From Oscillospiraceae bacterium (GTDB taxonomy: Bacteria > Bacillota > Clostridia > Oscillospirales > Oscillospiraceae): 25,395 nucleotides of DNA. The notes under the pieces were generated by a model, which was not told the DNA's origin, did not search any database, and was given only the letters and a program-made list of their open reading frames with translations. The stretch lies in assembly GCA_031261245.1 (NCBI GenBank), contig JAISKU010000036.1, positions 1 through 25,395 on the forward strand, read 5' to 3'. Shown in pieces: positions 19,870 to 25,395 of this stretch; the first letter of the stretch is position 1; every line of letters starts with the position of its first letter. The position numbers and the translations under genes are program-made.

Positions 19870-22103
19870 GAATATTACTTGCGGCGATGAGCCTCGGCAT
19901 AGGCGGGGCAGAGACGCACATCGCGGAGCTCGCCAAGCAGCTCGTGCGGCGCGGGCACGACGTCACCGTCGCCTCCGCCGGCGGCGTCTACGAAAACGAG
20001 ATTACGCAGGCCGGCGTGAAGCACGTGTTCGCGCCGCTTTCCACGCGCGCGCCGCTCGACATGTGCAAGGCCCTGAAAATCCTCTCGCGCCTCATACGTG
20101 AGGGCGGCTTCGACGTCGTGCACGCGCACGCGCGCATCCCCGCGTTCCTGTGCGGGCTGCTGCACCGCAAATACAAATTCAACTTCATCACGACGGCGCA
20201 CTGGGTTTTCGACACCCGCGGCTCCCTCAAATACCTCACAAATTGGGGAGAGCGCACCATCGCCGTCTCGGAGGACATCAAAAAATACCTGCTCGACAAC
20301 TACCGCGTGGATGAGCAGAACATCTTCGTCACCGTGAACGGGATTGATACGGAGCGTTTCTCCCCCGGCGTCACGGGCAAATACGCGCGGCGCGAGCTGA
20401 AGATACCCGACGGCGCGCCCGCGCTCGTGTGCGTGTCGCGGCTCGACAGGACGCTCTCCGCGCCGACCGTCACCGTTCGCGGACTGCTGGAGGCCGCGCC
20501 CGCGCTCGCGCGGGCGATTCCCGACCTGCGTATCGTCATCGTCGGCGGCGGCGACGCGCAGGACGACTTCCGCGAGCTCGGCGCCATCGTCAACCGCGAG
20601 CTCGGCCGCGACGCCGTGATTTTCACGGGCGCGCGCACCGACGTGAATGAGCTTCTCGCGATGGCCGACCTCTTCGTCGGCGTGTCACGCGCCGCGCTGG
20701 AGGCGCTCGCGACGGGAATCCCCACCCTCCTCGCGGGCAGTGAGGGGTACCTCGGGCTGTTCACGCCCGAAAAGCTCGGCGACGCCGTGCGCACGAACTT
20801 CACCTGCCGCGGCTACGGCTCGACAGACGCGAAATCGCTCACGCGCGACATAACCGACTTCTTCGCCGGCCACGGCACCCCGGCGCACGAGGGGACCTCC
20901 GCCCGCCTCGGCGCGTTCGGGCGCGACACAGTAATAAAATCCTACTCCGTCACGCGCATGACCGACGACTGTGAGCGCGCGTACGCGAGCTTCAAAAGAC
21001 CCTCCCTGCCCCACCGCCGCGTGGTGATGAGCGGGTACTACGGCTTCGGCAACGCCGGCGACGAGGCGATAATGCAGTCCGTGTACAGCAGCATCGCGGC
21101 CGCGCGCCCCGCCACGGAGATCACCGTGCTGTCAAAAAGCCCGCGCGCCACGCGTGAGAAGTACGGCTTCCGCGCCGTGGGGCGCTTCAACCCGTTCCGC
21201 GCCGTGTACGCCATCGCCCGCTCGGACGCGCTCGTGTTCGGCGGCGGAAGCCTGCTTCAGGACAGCACCTCCACGCGCTCGCTGCTCTACTATCTCGCCG
21301 TCATCAAGGCCGCGCGGTTCTTCCGCCGCCCCGTCATGATATACGCCAACGGCATCGGCCCCGTCACGCACCCGAAAAACCGGGAGCGCGTCCGCCGCGC
21401 CGTGGAGTCCGCCGCCGCCGTGACGCTGCGCGACGAAAAAAGCCGCAGTGAGCTGCGCGCTATGGGCGTCGCCCGCACCGATTTGACCGTGACGAGCGAC
21501 CCCGTGTTCACCGCCGAGCTGCCCGACGAGGCGGAGAGCCGCCGCATCCTCGCCGCCGCCGGAATCGACCGCGCGCGCCCGTTTTTCGCCGTCTCCGCGC
21601 GCGACTGGGGCGACAAACCCGAATTCTTCGATGAGCTCGCGCGCTTCTGCGACCTCGCCCGCGCGGAGCTCGACCTTGACGTCGTGTTCCTGCCCATGCA
21701 GCCCAAGGGCGACCTTGAGACCTCGCGGGCTATCCTCGCCAAAATGACCTCGCCCGCCGTAATCCCGCCGTCGGAGCTCTCCCCGCGTGAGCTGATGGCG
21801 ATTCTCGCCCGCGCCGAATTCGCCGTGTCCATGCGTCTGCACACGCTCATTTTCGCGGCCCGCGTCGGCACCCCGTCGCTCGGCGTCGTCGTCGACCCCA
21901 AGGTCACGGCGTATCTCGAGGCGCTCGGAATGCCGGAGCTCGGCACAATGGAGGATTTCACGGCGGAGCGCGCGCTGTTCCGCGCCATCGAGGTGTCGCA
22001 ACGCCGCGCGGAGCTGTCGTCGCGCCTGCGCTCCCTCGCGGAGGAGTACGGCAACCGCGCCAAAGAGGACGCGCGAATCCTCGCGAAACTTTTGGAGGAC
22101 TGA
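19866..22103 (+). CDS. csaB: GT4 glycosyltransferase - polysaccharide pyruvyl transferase (CsaB) fusion
   Basis: A 745-residue two-domain protein. Residues 1-375 are a GT-B glycosyltransferase (LLAAMSLGIGGAETHIAELA; FDVVHAHARIPAFL; VNGIDTERFSP). Residues 386-730 are a polysaccharide pyruvyl transferase of the CsaB type, starting VVMSGYYGFGNAGDEAIMQS, with LVFGGGSLLQDSTS (456-469) and SMRLHTLIFAARVGTPSLGV (655-674, His659). CsaB adds ketal-pyruvate from PEP to secondary wall polymer, the ligand of SLH-domain surface proteins in Bacillus anthracis. The GT domain departs from the family: the Lys expected after Arg192 is Leu197 and the first Glu of EX7E is Val271 (second is Glu279). It overlaps the DUF4330 gene by four bases, and uvrB starts two bases after its stop codon. 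A sequencing-error fusion is unlikely, since the frame is continuous over a normal linker. Confidence 0.9.
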   Translation: MRILLAAMSLGIGGAETHIAELAKQLVRRGHDVTVASAGGVYENEITQAGVKHVFAPLSTRAPLDMCKALKILSRLIREGGFDVVHAHARIPAFLCGLLHRKYKFNFITTAHWVFDTRGSLKYLTNWGERTIAVSEDIKKYLLDNYRVDEQNIFVTVNGIDTERFSPGVTGKYARRELKIPDGAPALVCVSRLDRTLSAPTVTVRGLLEAAPALARAIPDLRIVIVGGGDAQDDFRELGAIVNRELGRDAVIFTGARTDVNELLAMADLFVGVSRAALEALATGIPTLLAGSEGYLGLFTPEKLGDAVRTNFTCRGYGSTDAKSLTRDITDFFAGHGTPAHEGTSARLGAFGRDTVIKSYSVTRMTDDCERAYASFKRPSLPHRRVVMSGYYGFGNAGDEAIMQSVYSSIAAARPATEITVLSKSPRATREKYGFRAVGRFNPFRAVYAIARSDALVFGGGSLLQDSTSTRSLLYYLAVIKAARFFRRPVMIYANGIGPVTHPKNRERVRRAVESAAAVTLRDEKSRSELRAMGVARTDLTVTSDPVFTAELPDEAESRRILAAAGIDRARPFFAVSARDWGDKPEFFDELARFCDLARAELDLDVVFLPMQPKGDLETSRAILAKMTSPAVIPPSELSPRELMAILARAEFAVSMRLHTLIFAARVGTPSLGVVVDPKVTAYLEALGMPELGTMEDFTAERALFRAIEVSQRRAELSSRLRSLAEEYGNRAKEDARILAKLLED

Positions 22104-22105
22104 CC

Positions 22106-24073
22106 TTGCCCGAATTTCACGTTGTATCTGAATATGTGCCCGCCGGCGACCAGCCGGAGGCTATTGACGCGCTCGTAAACGGCGTCGAGCTCGGCTTGGA
22201 GGAGCAGACGCTCCTCGGCGTCACCGGCTCCGGAAAAACCTATACCATGGCGAAAGTGATTGAGCGCCTTCAGCGCCCCACGATCATTCTTGCGCACAAC
22301 AAGACGCTCGCCGCGCAGCTTTGCGCCGAGTTCAAGGAGTTCTTCCCCGACAACGCCGTGGAGTTCTTCGTCTCCTACTACGACTACTACCAGCCCGAGG
22401 CGTACATCGCCCACACTGACACGTACATCGAAAAGGACAGCTCGATAAACGACGAGATAGAGCGCCTGCGCCACTCCGCGACAAGCTCGCTGTTTGAGCG
22501 CCGCGACGTCATCGTCGTCTCCTCCGTGTCGTGCATCTACGGCCTCGGCGACCCGATAGATTACTCCTCGATGGTCATCTCGCTGCGCCCCGGAATGCAG
22601 CGCAACCGCGATGAGCTGCTCAAAAAGCTCGTCGATATCCGCTATGAGCGCAACGATATCGCGTTTGAGCGCAACAAATTCCGCGTGCGCGGCGACACGG
22701 TGGAGATTTTCCCCGTCTACTCGCACGACAGGGCTATCCGCGTCGAGTTCTTCGGCGACGAGATTGACCGCATCTCGGAGATAAACACCGTCACCGGCAC
22801 GCCAACGCGCGTACTCGGCCACGTCGCGATCTACCCCGCGTCGCACTACGTCACGACGGACGAGAAAATGGAGCGCGCCGTGCGCGAAATTCAGGACGAG
22901 ATGAAAGCGCGCGTCGAGTATTTTGAATCCGAGAACAAGCTCATCGAGGCGCAGCGCATACACCAGCGCACGATGTACGATCTTGAGATGATGCGTGAGC
23001 TCGGATACTGCTCCGGCGTCGAAAACTACTCGCGTATAATATCCGGCCGCGCGCCCGGCTCCGCCCCCATGACGCTTTTAGACTACTTCCCCAAAGATTT
23101 CATGATGTTCGTCGATGAGTCCCACGTCACCCTGCCGCAGGTGCGCGCCATGTACGCGGGCGACCGCGCGCGCAAGGAGAGCCTCGTCAAATACGGTTTC
23201 CGCCTCCCCTCCGCGTTCGACAACCGCCCGCTCAACTTCGAGGAGTTCACCGAGCGCGTCGGACAGGTCATCTACGTCTCCGCCACGCCGAGCGAGTATG
23301 AGCGCACGCGCTCCGCCCAGATTGCGGAGCAGATTATCCGCCCCACGGGACTTTTAGACCCCGTTATCGAGGTGCGCCCGACGGACGGCCAGATCGACGA
23401 CCTCATAGGTGAGATTTCCGCCCGCGGCAAGCGCGGAGAGCGCACTCTCGTCACGACGCTCACGAAGAAAATGGCGGAGGACTTGACCTCCTACCTCACG
23501 AACAACGGCCTGCGCGTGCGCTACATGCACCACGACATCACGACTATGGAGCGTATGGAGATCATCCGCTCGCTCCGCCTCGGCGAATTCGACGCGCTCG
23601 TCGGCATCAACCTCTTACGCGAGGGGCTCGACCTCCCCGAAGTTTCTCTGATCGCCATTCTCGACGCCGACAAGGAGGGCTTCCTGCGCTCGGAGACGTC
23701 GCTGATCCAGACAATCGGCCGCGCGGCGCGCAACGTCCACGGCTCCGTCATCATGTACGCCGATACAGTGACGCGCTCCATGCGCGCCGCAATTGACGAG
23801 ACGAACCGCCGCCGCGAGAAGCAGGAGAAATACAATACAGAGCACGGCGTCACGCCGACTACCATCGTCAAAAGCGTGCGTGAGCTGCTCGAGATATCCT
23901 CAAAGAACGGCGTCAAGGTCAAATCCAAGTCCGGCGTCACCATGACGGTGAAAGAGCGCGAGGCGGAGATCCGCCGCCTCGAAAAAGAGATGGCAAAGGC
24001 GTCAAAAATGCTGGAATTCGAGCTCGCCGCGCTCATGCGCGACGAGATAATCAGACTGCGGGGGGAAAAATGA
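22106..24073 (+). CDS. uvrB: Excinuclease ABC subunit B
   Basis: A 655-residue UvrB, the damage-verifying helicase-like subunit of nucleotide excision repair. Walker A is GVTGSGKT (38-45), the damage-probing beta-hairpin region is YYDYYQPEAY (91-100), the DESH box is at 337-340, motif VI is IQTIGRAARN, and the C-terminal UVR motif (LEKEMAKASKMLEFELAALMRDEI) binds UvrC. The start is TTG 22106-22108, convincingly supported by GGAGG (22094-22098) seven bases upstream. It begins two bases after the GT4-CsaB stop and its own stop overlaps the next gene as ATGA, so it is translated within an envelope-polysaccharide operon. No uvrA or LexA box is seen. Full length and all motifs intact. Confidence 0.97.
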   Translation: MPEFHVVSEYVPAGDQPEAIDALVNGVELGLEEQTLLGVTGSGKTYTMAKVIERLQRPTIILAHNKTLAAQLCAEFKEFFPDNAVEFFVSYYDYYQPEAYIAHTDTYIEKDSSINDEIERLRHSATSSLFERRDVIVVSSVSCIYGLGDPIDYSSMVISLRPGMQRNRDELLKKLVDIRYERNDIAFERNKFRVRGDTVEIFPVYSHDRAIRVEFFGDEIDRISEINTVTGTPTRVLGHVAIYPASHYVTTDEKMERAVREIQDEMKARVEYFESENKLIEAQRIHQRTMYDLEMMRELGYCSGVENYSRIISGRAPGSAPMTLLDYFPKDFMMFVDESHVTLPQVRAMYAGDRARKESLVKYGFRLPSAFDNRPLNFEEFTERVGQVIYVSATPSEYERTRSAQIAEQIIRPTGLLDPVIEVRPTDGQIDDLIGEISARGKRGERTLVTTLTKKMAEDLTSYLTNNGLRVRYMHHDITTMERMEIIRSLRLGEFDALVGINLLREGLDLPEVSLIAILDADKEGFLRSETSLIQTIGRAARNVHGSVIMYADTVTRSMRAAIDETNRRREKQEKYNTEHGVTPTTIVKSVRELLEISSKNGVKVKSKSGVTMTVKEREAEIRRLEKEMAKASKMLEFELAALMRDEIIRLRGEK

Positions 24074-24537
24074 GTCTTTTCACACACGCCGTTATCACGT
24101 TTCTGATATCCATGGTGCCGGTGCTGGAGCTGCGCGGCTCGCTCCTCTACGCCTACGCGGGCGGCCTGCCGCCCCTCCCCGCCGCCGTTATCGCCATCGT
24201 CGGCAACCTCGTCCCCGTGCCGTTCATAATCCTGTTCGCGCGCCGCGTGTTCGCGTGGATGAACCGCAAGAGCCCGAGGCTCGCCGCCCTCGCGGAAAAA
24301 ATCGAGACACGCGCGACGAAAAAGAGCGACGCGCTGCGTCGCGGCGTCGTGCTCGGCCTGATGATCTTCGTCGCGATCCCGCTGCCCGGCACGGGCGCGT
24401 GGACGGGCGCGCTCATCGCCGCCGTGCTGAATATCCGCATGAAAACCGCCCTCCCCGCAATCGCGCTCGGCGTTATCATCGCCGGCGCGCTCGTCACCGG
24501 AATCGTGTACGGCCTGTTCGGCGCGATACTCGGGTGA
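24070..24537 (+). CDS. COG2426 small multidrug export-like membrane protein
   Basis: A 155-residue protein with about four hydrophobic segments. SMVPVLELRGSLLYAYAGG (14-32), GNLVPVPFIILFARR and IPLPGTGAWTGALIA (103-117) are signature stretches of the COG2426 / Sm_multidrug_ex family. The name is historical; transport function is poorly proven and related proteins of the DedA/SNARE-associated superfamily may move lipids. The ATG overlaps the uvrB stop (ATGA), so it is tightly coupled. Given its neighbours, recycling of the lipid carrier is a plausible but unproven role. Confidence 0.85.
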   Translation: MSLFTHAVITFLISMVPVLELRGSLLYAYAGGLPPLPAAVIAIVGNLVPVPFIILFARRVFAWMNRKSPRLAALAEKIETRATKKSDALRRGVVLGLMIFVAIPLPGTGAWTGALIAAVLNIRMKTALPAIALGVIIAGALVTGIVYGLFGAILG

Positions 24538-24547
24538 GGGGCCGCGT

Positions 24548-25395
24548 ATGAGAAACAGAATTTTCGCCGTCGCCCTCGGCGCACTGCTCGCCGCCGTGGT
24601 GTACATGTCCGCCCGCCCGGCCGACTCCTTCAAATTCAACACCTCCGCCGACGCGCTCTACCTCGCGCCGGAGGCGCAGGACGAGTTTGAGAGCAAGGCC
24701 GCGGCGTCGGAGGCGCTTCGCACCCCCGGAACGACCGATTACACCGGCCCCGTGCTCGAGACGTACACGTTCGACCTGCAACCCGGCAGCTACACCTTCA
24801 CGCTCTACGCCTCCGCCGACGCGGGAAGCGGCGTCTTTGAGCTGTACAGCCCCCGCTACGCCAACGACGACAACACGCCGAACCGCGTCCTCGTCTCCGC
24901 CCCGATAGAGCAGGGGTACGAGGCGACGGCGCTCACCCTCAAAACAGCCGAGGTCGTGCGCGGCGCGCGCCTGCGCATAGTTCGCACCGACGTCAAGGGG
25001 TCTATTGAGCCGTATTCAATCTCCGGCGACGGCGGCGCGGCGTACTCCGACGCGCTCACGCTCGCCGTCCTCACCGCGCTCTTCACCATCTGGGCCGTGT
25101 CCTACTATCACCGCCGCCGCGAGGAGCTGCGCCGTGGCGAATTCGGGGCCTCCGCCGCCGCGCTCTGCTGCATCCTCACCGCCGTCATCTCCACCGCGCC
25201 CATCGCGCGCTACGCCCTCGTGAACGGCCACGACCTCGTGTTCCACCTCACACGCATTGAGGGCGTGTATGAGGGGCTTCTCTCCGGCCAGTTCCCCGTG
25301 CGCCTCAACCCCACGTTCCTCAACGGCTACGGCTACGCCGACGCGATAATGTACCCGACGCTCTTCCTGTACTTCCCCGCCGCGCTGCGTCTGCT
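24548..25395 (+). CDS. PTPS-related (PF10131-like) large membrane protein, N-terminal part, cut by window end
   Basis: The frame is open to the last base (282 codons). It starts with a signal-anchor (about 4-20), followed by an external beta-rich segment of about 150 residues, then membrane segments near 178-190 and 203-222. The loop NGHDLVFHLTRIEG (about 226-239) and NGYGYADAIMYPTLFLY match the 6-pyruvoyl-tetrahydropterin-synthase-related membrane family, whose topology resembles GT-C glycosyltransferases; the family name is misleading and no biopterin link is meant. The Asp in GHDLVFH is a candidate catalytic residue. GAGGGG lies six bases before ATG 24548. It is 10 bases after the COG2426 gene, so it continues the operon; lipid-linked sugar transfer on the outer membrane face is likely. 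Confidence 0.72.
   Translation, partial: MRNRIFAVALGALLAAVVYMSARPADSFKFNTSADALYLAPEAQDEFESKAAASEALRTPGTTDYTGPVLETYTFDLQPGSYTFTLYASADAGSGVFELYSPRYANDDNTPNRVLVSAPIEQGYEATALTLKTAEVVRGARLRIVRTDVKGSIEPYSISGDGGAAYSDALTLAVLTALFTIWAVSYYHRRREELRRGEFGASAAALCCILTAVISTAPIARYALVNGHDLVFHLTRIEGVYEGLLSGQFPVRLNPTFLNGYGYADAIMYPTLFLYFPAALRL

Noticed and set aside
21290..22963. 557-codon minus-strand frame over CsaB and uvrB
   Set aside because: It is antisense to two clear genes and lacks any domain signature.

Overview
The window looks like chromosome from a high-GC member of the Clostridia, perhaps an uncultured Oscillospirales-type gut bacterium. This is inferred from Firmicutes-style AGGAGG ribosome binding sites, TTGNNN-17-TATAAT promoters, a SleB-type hydrolase, CsaB, PPDK and DUF4330 genes, and strongly GC-biased third codon positions. 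No rRNA or species-level marker is present, so the assignment is tentative. Most genes are ordinary and intact; the unusual material lies at the left end (1-3300) and in the envelope operon at the right.

Left end, 1-3315. A lower-GC 3' end of a large serine recombinase gene reads straight into the 3' end of ssrA (tmRNA, minus strand, 588-962). The tmRNA has an acceptor stem with a G3-U70 pair, an encoded CCA, an unusual tag ending in Leu-Gln-Ala-Ala, a likely promoter at 1101-1129, and a palindromic element in its 5' leader. Further right on the minus strand is the operon smpB - GNAT acetyltransferase - cyclophilin, so both trans-translation partners are close together. Between smpB and the next gene is a 600-base island without genes, packed with palindromic repeats that share a GTAGGGG edge but have different self-complementary cores.

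Middle, 3316-14903. mutS and a CPBP membrane protease form a minus-strand pair. ppdK (plus) is expressed divergently from mutS and ends at a bidirectional terminator shared with the mscS - pyridoxamine kinase pair (minus). Next come a secreted SleB-like cell-wall hydrolase and a DUF3810 membrane metallopeptidase-like gene whose promoter position implies a leaderless mRNA. They are separated by a terminator from citrate synthase (minus).

Right, 14941-25395. A promoter at 14998-15026, divergent from that of citrate synthase, starts a long, tightly overlapping plus-strand operon: MurJ/MviN-type flippase, O-antigen ligase/polymerase-like protein, GT4 glycosyltransferase, two DUF4330 single-pass proteins, a GT4-CsaB fusion (glycosyltransferase plus polysaccharide pyruvyl transferase), uvrB, a COG2426 small membrane protein and the start of a large PTPS-related (PF10131-like) membrane protein. 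The set reads as synthesis, export, polymerisation and pyruvylation of a cell-wall polysaccharide, with the DNA-repair gene uvrB embedded in it. I see no CRISPR array, no complete mobile element and no wholly new system. The best leads are the ssrA/recombinase junction, the tmRNA tag and leader, the repeat island, the leaderless DUF3810 promoter and the polysaccharide operon with its fusion enzyme.
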